Assembly (NCBI GenBank): GCA_910584795.1
Contig: CAJUBZ010000011.1
Coordinates: 20,509-84,508, forward strand
Length of the DNA stretch: 64,000 nt
Source: an uncultured Eubacterium sp.
Lineage (GTDB): Bacteria; Bacillota; Clostridia; Lachnospirales; Lachnospiraceae
Direction of reading: 5' to 3'
The position numbers and the translations under genes were made by a program. This document shows, piece after piece, positions 1 through 8,260 of this stretch (the stretch's first letter is position 1; the number at the start of each line of letters is the position of its first letter). The notes beneath the pieces are model-generated. The model saw only the letters and a program-made list of their open reading frames with translations, was not told the DNA's origin and made no database searches.

Positions 1-16
1 TTACTCCAACTTTCAT
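1..16 (-). CDS. hbd: 3-hydroxybutyryl-CoA dehydrogenase, N-terminal stub (cut by window edge)
   Basis: Only the first five codons are inside the window, reading MKVGV on the minus strand. A GGAGGAAT Shine-Dalgarno sequence lies six bases upstream. MKVGV is the usual start of 3-hydroxybutyryl-CoA dehydrogenase, which opens with an NAD-binding Rossmann fold, and the gene follows thlA and crt in the standard clostridial order. The enzyme would reduce acetoacetyl-CoA to 3-hydroxybutyryl-CoA, which Crt then dehydrates. Identity rests on five residues plus context, so it is an inference. Confidence 0.6.
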
Positions 17-88
17 CTTTATTCCTCCAAGATTAAATTTTATTTTTTATCCACGGTCCGCCTGGTTACGATTCGTGGTTCATTACAA

Positions 89-880
89 TTACATATTTTT
101 AAAAGGTACAACCTTTAATTTCTTTTCTTTATCCTTTTCAAGGAAGTTACCCATTCCAGCCTTCTGGTCTTCTGTTTCAAAACAGCTTCCGAATAATTTT
201 TCCTCGATTACGATTGCATCATCCATTATTGCATCAAGGCCATCATTAATAGCTTTCTTACAAGCTCTGACTGCAATAGGGGCCTGCATAGCAATACCTG
301 AAGCCATCTTCTTTGCAGCTGCCATCAATTCTTCCTGTGGATAAACTGCATTTACAAGACCAATTCTGAATGCTTCATCAGCTTTAATGTTTCTAGCTGT
401 ATAGATCATCTGCTTTGCCATACCTGGTCCAACAAGTCTTGCAAGTCTCTGTGTTCCACCAAATCCCGGTGTAATTCCAAGACCAACTTCCGGCTGACCA
501 AAAATTGCATTATCTGAGCAGATTCTGATGTCACAACTCATTGAAATCTCACATCCACCACCAAGAGCAAATCCATTCACTGCAGCAATTACAGGAATAG
601 GAAATGTCTCTAACTTTCTGAATACGTCATTTCCTTTTTTTCCAAAAGCTTCGCCTTCTGCCTTTGTAAGTGTAGACATTTCTCCAATATCAGCACCAGC
701 TACAAATGACTTCTCGCCGGCACCAGTTAAAATCAGTGCTCTTGTTTCATCAAGATTTACTGCATCAAGTGCAGCATCTAACTCTTCAAGAACCTGACTG
801 TTTAAAGCATTTAACGCCTTTGGACGATTGATAGTGATAACACCAACAAATCCATCCTGTTCATATGTAATAAATTCCAT
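89..880 (-). CDS. crt: Crotonase / 3-hydroxybutyryl-CoA dehydratase
   Basis: This 263-aa protein has the normal length for enoyl-CoA hydratases. It dehydrates 3-hydroxybutyryl-CoA to crotonyl-CoA in cytoplasmic butyrate synthesis. The oxyanion-hole segment AGADIGEM is near residues 61-68. The two catalytic glutamates fit Glu111 in GGGCE and Glu131 in GQPEVGLG. The ATG start is supported by AAAGGAGAA just upstream. It lies between thlA and hbd on the same strand, so an operon is likely. A role in fatty-acid degradation is possible from the fold alone, but the neighbours favour butyrate synthesis. Confidence 0.93.
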   Translation of the reverse strand: MEFITYEQDGFVGVITINRPKALNALNSQVLEELDAALDAVNLDETRALILTGAGEKSFVAGADIGEMSTLTKAEGEAFGKKGNDVFRKLETFPIPVIAAVNGFALGGGCEISMSCDIRICSDNAIFGQPEVGLGITPGFGGTQRLARLVGPGMAKQMIYTARNIKADEAFRIGLVNAVYPQEELMAAAKKMASGIAMQAPIAVRACKKAINDGLDAIMDDAIVIEEKLFGSCFETEDQKAGMGNFLEKDKEKKLKVVPFKNM

Positions 881-936
881 ATTACTTCTCCTTTTTAATT
901 ATAATTATACAGAAAACTCTAGTCAACACACAACAA

Positions 937-970
937 ACTGGCTTGAAGGCAGAGACACCCTCAAACCAGT
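937..970 (-). other. Intercistronic hairpin between thlA and crt
   Basis: An imperfect inverted repeat lies in the 100-bp gap after the thlA stop: ACTGGTTTGAGGG pairs with CCTTCAAGCCAGT, with one G-U pair and one mismatch. No clear T run follows on the minus strand, so it is not a standard terminator. It may be an mRNA processing or stabilising element that sets thlA expression relative to crt. The function is inferred. Confidence 0.45.
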
Positions 971-980
971 ATATTTTCAC

Positions 981-2165
981 TTAGTCTCTTTCAACGATTG
1001 TTGAACAGCCCATTCCACCACCGATACACAGTGTAGCAAGACCCTTCTTAGCATCTCTCTTCTGCATCTCGTGTAATAATGTAACAAGGATACGGCAGCC
1101 TGAAGCTCCAACTGGATGTCCAAGTGCGATAGCTCCACCATTTACATTTACTTTGCTCATATCAAATTCTAAGTCTCTTGCAACTGCCACTGACTGTGCT
1201 GCGAAAGCTTCGTTCGCTTCGATTAAGTCCATATCAGCAACTGTTAAGCCTGTCTTTTCCATAACTTTTCTTGTTGAAGCAACTGGTCCAACACCCATAA
1301 TTTCAGGTGCAACACCACCAAGTGCTCCGCCAACAAATGCAGCCATAGGTGTAACTCCTAATTCTTTCGCCTTTTCTTCACTCATAACTACAACTGCTGC
1401 AGCACCATCATTGATACCTGATGCATTACCAGCTGTGATAACACCATCAGCCTTACCTGAACAGCATCTTAATTTGCCGAGTGATTCTGCTGTTGTACCT
1501 GCTCTTGGTCCTTCATCTGTATCTACTACGATATCGCCCTTTCTGTTCTTAACAACAACTGGTACGATTTCGTCTTTGAACTTTCCTTCTGCCATAGCTT
1601 TTTCACATTTCTGCTGTGAATTTGCTGAGAATTCATCCAATTCTTCTCTTGAAATATTCCACTGTTCAGCTACATTCTCAGCTGTAATCATCATGTGGTA
1701 ATCATTGAATGCATCTGTTAAAGCATCGTTTACCATTGTATCTACGATCTTGTTATTGTTCATTCTGTAACCAAATCTAGCCTGCTGTAATGCATATGGA
1801 GCCATTGACATATTCTCCATACCACCTGCTACAACGATATCAGCATCTCCTGCCTGAATCATCTGCGCAGCCATGTTTACACAGTTAAGACCTGAACCAC
1901 AAACAACGTTTACTGTAACTGCCGGTGTTTCAATTGGAAGACCTGCCTTAATTGATGCCTGACGTGCTACGTTCTGTCCAAGACCAGCCTGAATAACACA
2001 GCCCATATATACATGATCAACTGCGTCCTTTGGTACGCCGGCTCTCTTAAGTGCTTCTTCAATAACAATAGATCCTAAAACTGGTGCTGGAGTTGTACTT
2101 AACGCTCCACCCATTCTACCGATTGCTGTACGACATGCGCCTGCAATAACTACTTTCTTTGACAT
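981..2165 (-). CDS. thlA: Acetyl-CoA acetyltransferase (thiolase)
   Basis: The enzyme condenses two acetyl-CoA to acetoacetyl-CoA, the first step of butyrate formation. The 394-aa length is standard for biosynthetic thiolases. Catalytic residues are all present: Cys89 in VVCGSGLN, His350 in [10 protein letters not shown] and Cys380 in CIGGGMGCS. An in-frame upstream ATG would add 14 residues, but GGAGGATT sits a few bases before the MSKKVV start, so that start was chosen. It is first of the thlA-crt-hbd set, with a likely promoter region in the 120 bp upstream. Confidence 0.95.
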   Translation of the reverse strand: MSKKVVIAGACRTAIGRMGGALSTTPAPVLGSIVIEEALKRAGVPKDAVDHVYMGCVIQAGLGQNVARQASIKAGLPIETPAVTVNVVCGSGLNCVNMAAQMIQAGDADIVVAGGMENMSMAPYALQQARFGYRMNNNKIVDTMVNDALTDAFNDYHMMITAENVAEQWNISREELDEFSANSQQKCEKAMAEGKFKDEIVPVVVKNRKGDIVVDTDEGPRAGTTAESLGKLRCCSGKADGVITAGNASGINDGAAAVVVMSEEKAKELGVTPMAAFVGGALGGVAPEIMGVGPVASTRKVMEKTGLTVADMDLIEANEAFAAQSVAVARDLEFDMSKVNVNGGAIALGHPVGASGCRILVTLLHEMQKRDAKKGLATLCIGGGMGCSTIVERD

Positions 2166-2227
2166 AATATCAATCCTCCATATATAAAAATTTTTAAAAG
2201 AATTCAACTTTGTTATAATTTTAACAA

Positions 2228-2271
2228 ATTATATTTTTTTTGTCTAGTACAATAAACAAAAATTTTGTCAA
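2228..2271 (-). promoter_or_regulatory. Possible promoter region for thlA operon
   Basis: On the minus strand a perfect TTGACA (2266-2271) and a perfect TATAAT (2228-2233) are both present, but they are 32 bp apart. They may belong to two overlapping promoters with weak partners. A promoter is expected here because the DUF975 gene upstream is functionally unrelated. Confidence 0.35.
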
Positions 2272-2285
2272 AATATTTGTTTCTC

Positions 2286-3149
2286 CTAAACTTCTCTGTA
2301 TTCATCATAATTTTCTCTGGTACTGTCATACTGACCTGTCGTTCCATTGTCCTGTGTTGCATCACCGTTTCTAGGCGTCTGACATAATGCAACATACAAT
2401 TCTGTACGTGTTAAATAAACATATGGAGTTACATAAAAAACGGCCAGCAGACTAATTGTGATTGCTGTCAGGAAATACCATCCCAGAAATGATAGTTCTA
2501 ACACAAACGCATCCATTTTGTTATTATACATCATATTTCTGCTTCTGCTGAAAGCTTCACTCATACTCATATTCGGATTCTCAGCCAGAAGATATGGTAT
2601 CATCCGATACTCATACATTTTTATAAATCCCGGTATAAAAAACAGTAACGACCATAATGCAATAAATAAATTTCTGCAGAACATAATTTTTACTATATTC
2701 AAATATCCATCTTGAAATCCGAAAACTACCTCATCATACTGTGGATTATTTGTCCGGTTCTTCAGCATCCATCTGCAGCAACCTATCTGTATTGGTGCTA
2801 AAACAAGTGCTGATATTGTCACTGCCGCCATGAAAATAACCAATATCAATGCTAAAACAGTCACGATTGTTGTATAAGAGATGCTGTTCATGAACTCTAT
2901 AACACTTCTCACTATGCTGTCATAGTAACTGTAGATATCATAATTAAAATCTCTTCCCAAACCATCGCTGATAATATTACTTTGCATACCTGTTGCTCTG
3001 TTCGCTCCAGAAATGCCCATATTTAATATATATCTTACTTTGATTCCTCCCAGACAAATAGACAAAATCAATCCAACCAGCACTGCTCCCCAGTAATTCT
3101 TTTGTAATATCTGTTTCGCACTTGTTTTCAGTTCTACCCTGCTCCACAT
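2286..3149 (-). CDS. DUF975-family integral membrane protein
   Basis: This 287-aa protein opens with MWSRVELKTSAKQ, typical of the DUF975 family as I remember it. It has about five or six hydrophobic segments, including one near residues 20-38 and a long one near 95-120. Between them are polar stretches such as LAENPNMSMSEAFSRSR. The C-terminus is hydrophilic and rich in N, T, D and Y. DUF975 proteins are common in Firmicutes and have no established function. It sits alone between ilvE and thlA. A good Shine-Dalgarno (AAAAGGAGAGA) supports the start. Confidence 0.75.
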   Translation of the reverse strand: MWSRVELKTSAKQILQKNYWGAVLVGLILSICLGGIKVRYILNMGISGANRATGMQSNIISDGLGRDFNYDIYSYYDSIVRSVIEFMNSISYTTIVTVLALILVIFMAAVTISALVLAPIQIGCCRWMLKNRTNNPQYDEVVFGFQDGYLNIVKIMFCRNLFIALWSLLFFIPGFIKMYEYRMIPYLLAENPNMSMSEAFSRSRNMMYNNKMDAFVLELSFLGWYFLTAITISLLAVFYVTPYVYLTRTELYVALCQTPRNGDATQDNGTTGQYDSTRENYDEYREV

Positions 3150-3227
3150 TGTTTCGTCTCTCCTTTTGTTTCTTTTTAAAAATAAGTCCGCCTACTAATA
3201 TATAAGCGGACTTTTAAATTTATGATA

Positions 3228-4253
3228 TTATTTAATCTCAACTAACCAGCCTTCCGGTGCTTCTATTCTTCCCATCTGGATTCCTGTTAATGTATCGTAT
3301 AATTTCTTTGTAATTGGTCCCATATCATCCATTCCACTAGGGAAACAGATTTCTTCTCCATGGTCAACAATCTTTCCAACTGGCGAGATAACTGCTGCTG
3401 TACCACAAAGACCACATTCTGCAAAATCCTTCAATTCATCTACATGAACTTCTCTTTCTTCAACTTCAAGTCCCAAGTAGTCCTTTGCAACTGTCATCAG
3501 AGAACGACGGGTAATTGAAGGAAGAATACTATCTGATTTCGGTGTAACTACTTTATTATCTTTTGTAATAAATAAGAAGTTTGCTCCACCAGTCTCTTCA
3601 ACCTTTGTTCTCGTTGCAGCATCTAAATACATGTTTTCATCATAGCCTTCTGCATGAGCGGTCATGATTGCATGCAGACTCATTGCATAATTAAGTCCCG
3701 CCTTAATATGTCCTGTACCATGTGGTGCAGCTCTGTCAAAATCGCTCACCTTAATCGTCAGTGGTTTTACCCCGCCTTTAAAGTAAGGCCCTACCGGTGT
3801 AGTGAATACTCTGAACTGATACTCTTCTGCCGGTTTTACACCAATAACCGATGAGCTGCCAAACATATAAGGTCTGACATATAATGTGGCTCCGGAACCA
3901 TACGGTGGTACATATGCTGCATTCTCTTTAATTGTTTGTACTACTGCCTCTACAAATCTATCCTCTGGGAATACCGGCATCTCAAGTCTTCTGGCTGAAT
4001 CAGCCATACGTGCCGCATTTAAATCAGGACGGAATGTGACGATACGTCCATCCTCAGTTGTATACGCCTTCATTCCTTCGAAAATCGTCTGAGCATACTG
4101 TAATACTCCGGCACATTCGTTAATGACTACGTTTGAATCCTCTGTTAACTGTCCATCATCCCATTTGCCATCTTTGAAGTTTGCCACAAATCTCTTGTCA
4201 GTATCTACATAACCAAAGCCAAGATTTGCCCAGTCAATATTTTTCTTGTCCAT
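3228..4253 (-). CDS. ilvE: Branched-chain amino acid aminotransferase (class IV)
   Basis: This PLP enzyme moves the amino group between glutamate and the 2-oxo acids of leucine, isoleucine and valine. At 341 aa it matches the longer, type II BCAT subgroup. The PLP-binding lysine fits Lys184 in GHIKAGLNYA, and VEETGGANFLF is the usual E-TGxxNxF signature of fold-type IV enzymes. AAGGAGG precedes the ATG. A near-consensus promoter and a terminator-like hairpin lie in the upstream leader (4284-4358), so attenuation is possible. No other branched-chain gene is adjacent. Confidence 0.93.
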   Translation of the reverse strand: MDKKNIDWANLGFGYVDTDKRFVANFKDGKWDDGQLTEDSNVVINECAGVLQYAQTIFEGMKAYTTEDGRIVTFRPDLNAARMADSARRLEMPVFPEDRFVEAVVQTIKENAAYVPPYGSGATLYVRPYMFGSSSVIGVKPAEEYQFRVFTTPVGPYFKGGVKPLTIKVSDFDRAAPHGTGHIKAGLNYAMSLHAIMTAHAEGYDENMYLDAATRTKVEETGGANFLFITKDNKVVTPKSDSILPSITRRSLMTVAKDYLGLEVEEREVHVDELKDFAECGLCGTAAVISPVGKIVDHGEEICFPSGMDDMGPITKKLYDTLTGIQMGRIEAPEGWLVEIK

Positions 4254-4283
4254 CTTTTATTCCTCCTTCTATTGTCATCATTG

Positions 4284-4311
4284 AAAAAGGACAGCCAAAA
4301 CTGTCCTTTTT
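4284..4311 (-). terminator. Terminator-like hairpin in the ilvE leader
   Basis: A perfect 11-bp stem, AAAAAGGACAG/CTGTCCTTTTT with a six-base loop, ends in a T run on the minus strand. It lies downstream of the permease stop (4394) but also downstream of the likely ilvE promoter (4331-4358). It can therefore end read-through from the ABC operon, act as an ilvE attenuator, or do both. Confidence 0.65.
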
Positions 4312-4330
4312 CGAGCTTAAGCCTTATTTT

Positions 4331-4358
4331 ATTATATCACTATTTTCTCTTCGGTCAA
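4331..4358 (-). promoter_or_regulatory. Sigma-A-type promoter for ilvE
   Basis: TTGACC (4353-4358) and TATAAT (4331-4336) are separated by 16 bp on the minus strand. Transcription would start about 70-75 bp before the ilvE ATG, so the hairpin at 4284-4311 would be transcribed as leader. Confidence 0.7.
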
Positions 4359-4393
4359 TAAGACTATTTCAAAATTTAGCCATGCCGGCAAAG

Positions 4394-6601
4394 TTATTTC
4401 AAACTCTGCCACTGATACTTATACATTGCCTCATTATAACTATCTATCAATATCTTATTTTTCTTTCCCAAAACAAGGCATTGTTTCTTCAGACTGTCTG
4501 GTAATCTGATACAACCTGATATATTCACTTTATTGTCTAGTATCTGATAAAACATAATTCTTGTATACTGATACCCATCCTGCTCTATATTTTCCGGCTC
4601 CCAATACGTGTATACCCATAGGTTATCCTTTACTTTTTTGCAATGATTTCTCATATCCATTAGTCCATTCGATGAAAATCCATCTATAGCTGAATCATAT
4701 AATACTGCTGATATCTTTGCCCCTTTATCCCAGCTATCAGGCATCCTGAAATAAACTGTTTTTTTACTACTTTCTGAATTACTGTATATATTTCCATTGA
4801 ACATAAGAGTCTGCTGATAATATATCAACTCTTTATTCTTATATTCTGTATCCAGTATCTTCATTGTATTTTTACATTTTTTTGTTATCGGAATTTTAAT
4901 TTCTATATACTCATCTCTTAAATTATAACACGGAAAATAAAGTGTATAAGCTATAGTTCCTGATGTAACTCTTTCCCCTCCTAAAGAAATGTAATCTTTA
5001 ATAACAGCATCTTTTATTTTTTTTATTTTTTCCACTGATTCTGTTATATTAATCCGTATATTCTGTTTATCTTCCAAATCGATTCTATCCATCTCATTTA
5101 AAGGTATTTCTTTTAATATTTGTAGCTCATTTGTATACAACCCTAAACTTTGAGACAATTTTTCAATCTCTTCTTGTGAATAAATTCCTATATATTCCCG
5201 ATTAATTATCTCTCCATTTTTTAATCGATAAGAAATCTCCACTTCACCTACTACATGATCTTCTTCATCATTGTATATAGCATGTGCACTATTTGAACCA
5301 AGATCAATCGGATATGTTCCTTGTTTCGCTGTCATTTCCTGTTTGATAATTACTCTATGTGCTGCAACGACATTTTCTATGAGGTCTCTTTCACTTATAT
5401 AATTCCTTCTTATATCTTTTCCATTTACATGATAACTGCCTTGTCCATCCATAATAACACTTACTGCCTGAACATCCTGAACATCCGGCACTCTTTCATC
5501 ATATCCAAACGCTCCTGTAATAATTACTACAACAAATACCATTGCCACTGCCACATCAGCTGCTCCTATAAGTAAACTGGATAAGATGTTCGAAACTCCT
5601 CTATGATAAATCAAATGCAAAATGGTTGCTGTCAGAAATGCTCCAATACAAAGTCCCACAAAAAACCATACATACTGACTTTTATAAGAGTCATTGCTGC
5701 TCCCGCCAATTTGTGCAAAAATCCACCCCATTCCAAATCCAACTGTAAATCCGGAAAAGAATTTTATAACTTGTTCTACGATAACAAAAACAAATGCATT
5801 CTGGGCTGTCTCTGCCTTACGCTTTTTACTTAACACATAGCACACACCAATTAATATCAGAGAAAAAACAATCCACCATACAATATATAAATCTTTTTCT
5901 TTTTCCCATATTCCTGCAAATGGTGCAAGTGCCGGACTTAACAAAGTATAAAGTGAAAAACTCATATTCTCTTCACTCCCAAACCCTGGCAGTATACTTG
6001 CCGGAAACATATTACATATCAAAATACAAATCGGATAAACACCATTGATTACCAAAAAACTGACAATTACATCTACAACAGTTCCACAGCACAATGACAG
6101 TACTGCTATAAAAGAAACAATTCCTGTTACCCCTAGTACAAGCGTTGCTATCATTCTCATAGAACTTAAAAAATATTCACTTTTTAATGTGAGTAATGCT
6201 CCTATTGTTCCTATCATTATCACCGGAAGTATGGTTTGTGCCAGCACTGATATATACCGGGTAAAAAACAGGGTTCTTCTGCTTACCGGCAAACTGCCAA
6301 ACAAATCGACACACCGTTTATTATGCATATATGAAAAAACCACAATGGAAAATATTGTTGTAAATACAATCGTCACAAAAACGAATAACGATCCAACAAC
6401 ATTCATAGCTGACATATCGATTACTCCGTCTGAAATAAATCTATCCTTGTTTTGAAAAATGACAAGTATCTCTATTAACGGAAATGTCACAAAAAGCATT
6501 GCTATATATGCAATGGATATTCCTTTATATCTCTTTGTGGTCCATCCAAACATACTAAGAGCTTTATTCTGCCAAGTCAAACATGTATTATTATTTTCCA
6601 T
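4394..6601 (-). CDS. ABC transporter permease, large ABC-2-like membrane protein
   Basis: This protein of about 735 aa has a first transmembrane helix near residues 28-50. A cluster of helices runs to about residue 370, followed by a long, mostly extracytoplasmic region. It overlaps the ATPase gene by 11 bp, so the two are translated together. A GTG nine bases upstream is also in frame, but it lies inside the GGAGGG Shine-Dalgarno, so the ATG at 6601 was chosen. With a YtrA-type repressor and an ATPase it fits the Ytr-type ABC systems linked to cell-envelope stress. The substrate is unknown. Confidence 0.8.
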   Translation of the reverse strand: MENNNTCLTWQNKALSMFGWTTKRYKGISIAYIAMLFVTFPLIEILVIFQNKDRFISDGVIDMSAMNVVGSLFVFVTIVFTTIFSIVVFSYMHNKRCVDLFGSLPVSRRTLFFTRYISVLAQTILPVIMIGTIGALLTLKSEYFLSSMRMIATLVLGVTGIVSFIAVLSLCCGTVVDVIVSFLVINGVYPICILICNMFPASILPGFGSEENMSFSLYTLLSPALAPFAGIWEKEKDLYIVWWIVFSLILIGVCYVLSKKRKAETAQNAFVFVIVEQVIKFFSGFTVGFGMGWIFAQIGGSSNDSYKSQYVWFFVGLCIGAFLTATILHLIYHRGVSNILSSLLIGAADVAVAMVFVVVIITGAFGYDERVPDVQDVQAVSVIMDGQGSYHVNGKDIRRNYISERDLIENVVAAHRVIIKQEMTAKQGTYPIDLGSNSAHAIYNDEEDHVVGEVEISYRLKNGEIINREYIGIYSQEEIEKLSQSLGLYTNELQILKEIPLNEMDRIDLEDKQNIRINITESVEKIKKIKDAVIKDYISLGGERVTSGTIAYTLYFPCYNLRDEYIEIKIPITKKCKNTMKILDTEYKNKELIYYQQTLMFNGNIYSNSESSKKTVYFRMPDSWDKGAKISAVLYDSAIDGFSSNGLMDMRNHCKKVKDNLWVYTYWEPENIEQDGYQYTRIMFYQILDNKVNISGCIRLPDSLKKQCLVLGKKNKILIDSYNEAMYKYQWQSLK

Positions 6602-7475
6602 ATCCAACACCCTCCATTTCGTTTATAAATACTTCCTCTAATGTCGATGGCATCACCTCAATAAATGCCGGCTCTAGATCATTTAATTCCTTCATAATCA
6701 ACTCTAAATCACCCTTTGCCATAATTACATAATAATTTCCAACCTGACTGATAATTTCACCATGAATTTTCTTAAATACCTCTTTATCCGGAGACTCTGT
6801 GAACGCTAACTGAATTTTATGCATCTTATTTTTTAATTCATCTGTCTCTTCATTTGTTACCAAAGCACCTTTATGTAACAATACAATCTTGTCACAAATA
6901 TCATCAATTTCACGTAAATTGTGAGAGGCAATAATGCAAGTCATATTGCTATCTGTAACATTTTCAATAATCATGGATTTTAATGTTTTTCGAATCACCG
7001 GATCTAATCCGTCAAAAATCTCATCTAAAAATAAATACTTCGGGCATGTAGCAAATGCAAGAATTAATGATGCCTGCCTCTGCATACCCTTACTCATGTT
7101 TATAATTTTCTTATTTGTTGCAATGGGAAACATGGAACACAATTTCATATATCTGTCCTCATCCCAATTTAGATATAATTTCCTGTATAATGCTACCATC
7201 TTTTCTACTGTACTATCATTAAAGAAATACGGGTAATCTGAAATATAAGAACATCTTTCTTTAATTTTGTGATTATCAAATGCATTCTCTCCATCAATAA
7301 AAACACTTCCCTCATCTGGTTCATATACCCCCGATAATGTCCTTAGCAATGTGCTTTTACCACTTCCATTACTTCCTGCCAGCCCAAAGATTGTACCTTC
7401 TGATATTTCACACTCCAAATTATTTATTGCTACTGTTTTATCAAATCTTTTTGTCAGATTTCTAATTTCAATCAT
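6591..7475 (-). CDS. ABC transporter ATP-binding protein (YtrB-like)
   Basis: This 294-aa ATPase has Walker A GSNGSGKST near residue 35, a variant signature SKGMQRQ, Walker B YLFLDEIFDGLD and the switch histidine in IIASHN. The C-terminal 80 residues form the extra domain often seen in YtrB/CcmA-type ATPases that pair with ABC-2 permeases. It overlaps the GntR gene upstream by 8 bp and the permease downstream by 11 bp, so all three form one operon. The exported substrate cannot be read from the sequence. Confidence 0.88.
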   Translation of the reverse strand: MIEIRNLTKRFDKTVAINNLECEISEGTIFGLAGSNGSGKSTLLRTLSGVYEPDEGSVFIDGENAFDNHKIKERCSYISDYPYFFNDSTVEKMVALYRKLYLNWDEDRYMKLCSMFPIATNKKIINMSKGMQRQASLILAFATCPKYLFLDEIFDGLDPVIRKTLKSMIIENVTDSNMTCIIASHNLREIDDICDKIVLLHKGALVTNEETDELKNKMHKIQLAFTESPDKEVFKKIHGEIISQVGNYYVIMAKGDLELIMKELNDLEPAFIEVMPSTLEEVFINEMEGVGYGK

Positions 7476-7845
7476 TTCTGCTCCCTCCGTCAGTTATTTC
7501 ATTTACCATAGATACCATTTCCTCTATGGTAATCCCTCTTTTATAAGCGCGGTCCATGGCCTCCTTTAAATCTTTTCTAACCTTAATTTTTTCAGCTTCA
7601 TTTTGATTTAATTTGTCCGAAATAAAACTTCCTCGTCCAACTGTTGAATAAACATATCCATCCAATTCTAACATCTTGTATGCTTTCTGCACAGTATTGG
7701 GGTTAATTCCCAGTTCGGTCGCCAATGTTCTGACCGGAGGTAATTTGGTATGACTTTTTAACACACCTAGTGATGTCAGCCTTACTACATCATCATATAA
7801 CTGTTGATATACCGGCGTTCTTGAACTGAAATTTACTGTCAACAT
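7468..7845 (-). CDS. GntR-family transcriptional regulator, YtrA subfamily
   Basis: This 125-aa protein has an N-terminal GntR winged helix (TPVYQQLYDDVVRL, then TELGINPNTVQKAYK) and only a short helical tail, the usual YtrA layout without a large ligand domain. These repressors control the ABC operon they precede, often in response to envelope antibiotics in Bacillus. A TTGTACT-N9-AATACAA palindrome upstream of its start is a plausible own operator. AAGGGGGAAT is the ribosome binding site. Confidence 0.88.
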   Translation of the reverse strand: MLTVNFSSRTPVYQQLYDDVVRLTSLGVLKSHTKLPPVRTLATELGINPNTVQKAYKMLELDGYVYSTVGRGSFISDKLNQNEAEKIKVRKDLKEAMDRAYKRGITIEEMVSMVNEITDGGSRND

Positions 7846-7877
7846 ATAAATTCCCCCTTTCTCTATTTTTGTATTTA

Positions 7878-7900
7878 TTGTATTAATCTAAATAGTACAA
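7878..7900 (-). promoter_or_regulatory. Candidate YtrA operator
   Basis: An imperfect palindrome TTGTACT-N9-AATACAA (one mismatch between half-sites) lies 32 bp upstream of the GntR start. Its TTGTAC half can serve as a -35 element, so bound repressor would block the operon promoter. This is inferred from position and symmetry. Confidence 0.45.
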
Positions 7901-7911
7901 GAAAATTATAT

Positions 7912-7944
7912 AAAAAAAACAGTTGATATGTCAACTGCTTTTTT
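7912..7944 (-). terminator. Terminator after the acyl-carrier-like gene
   Basis: CAGTTGA/TCAACTG forms a 7-bp stem with a 4-base loop, flanked by A and T runs, so it could work on both strands. On the minus strand eight Ts follow. The same bases contain TTGACA and, 18 bp on, TATAAT (7905-7910), so it could also be the promoter of the ytr-like operon. Confidence 0.7.
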
Positions 7945-7957
7945 CTATACCTTTTCT

Positions 7958-8179
7958 TTACTCTAAACTTTGTAATAATGCGATAATTGTATCTATCGTA
8001 TCAAAATTATCTTCATTGCGTTCATCGTATGGGATATCAATATCATATTTATCTTCCAGAGTTACAATTAATTCCATAAGCTGTTTTGACTCAAGGAACT
8101 CTGCTATACTCATATCCTCATCATCAGGATCCCACAATGGATTTATCTCGCATATAATTTCTATAATATCATCACGCAT
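7958..8179 (-). CDS. Acyl-carrier-protein-like protein, stand-alone
   Basis: This 73-aa acidic protein aligns by eye with acyl carrier proteins. The segment ESKQLMELIVTLEDKYDIDIP matches the carrier motif DSL....L...LE..F.I.IP, placing the phosphopantetheine serine at Ser31. The usual Asp-Ser-Leu is Glu-Ser-Lys here, which is unusual. There are no fatty-acid, polyketide or dlt genes beside it, so the partner enzymes are unknown. A terminator separates it from the ytr-like operon. It may be a D-alanyl or other peptidyl/acyl carrier. Confidence 0.7.
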   Translation of the reverse strand: MRDDIIEIICEINPLWDPDDEDMSIAEFLESKQLMELIVTLEDKYDIDIPYDERNEDNFDTIDTIIALLQSLE

Positions 8180-8260
8180 TGTCTCTTCCTCCTACTAAAT
8201 ATTTATAAGAAATTAAACACTCATCTATATTTACCATATTATGTCCTACTGTTCAATATA

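Noticed and set aside
6602..6610. GTG start for the ABC permease
   Set aside because: It overlaps the Shine-Dalgarno GGAGGG, leaving no ribosome binding site of its own.
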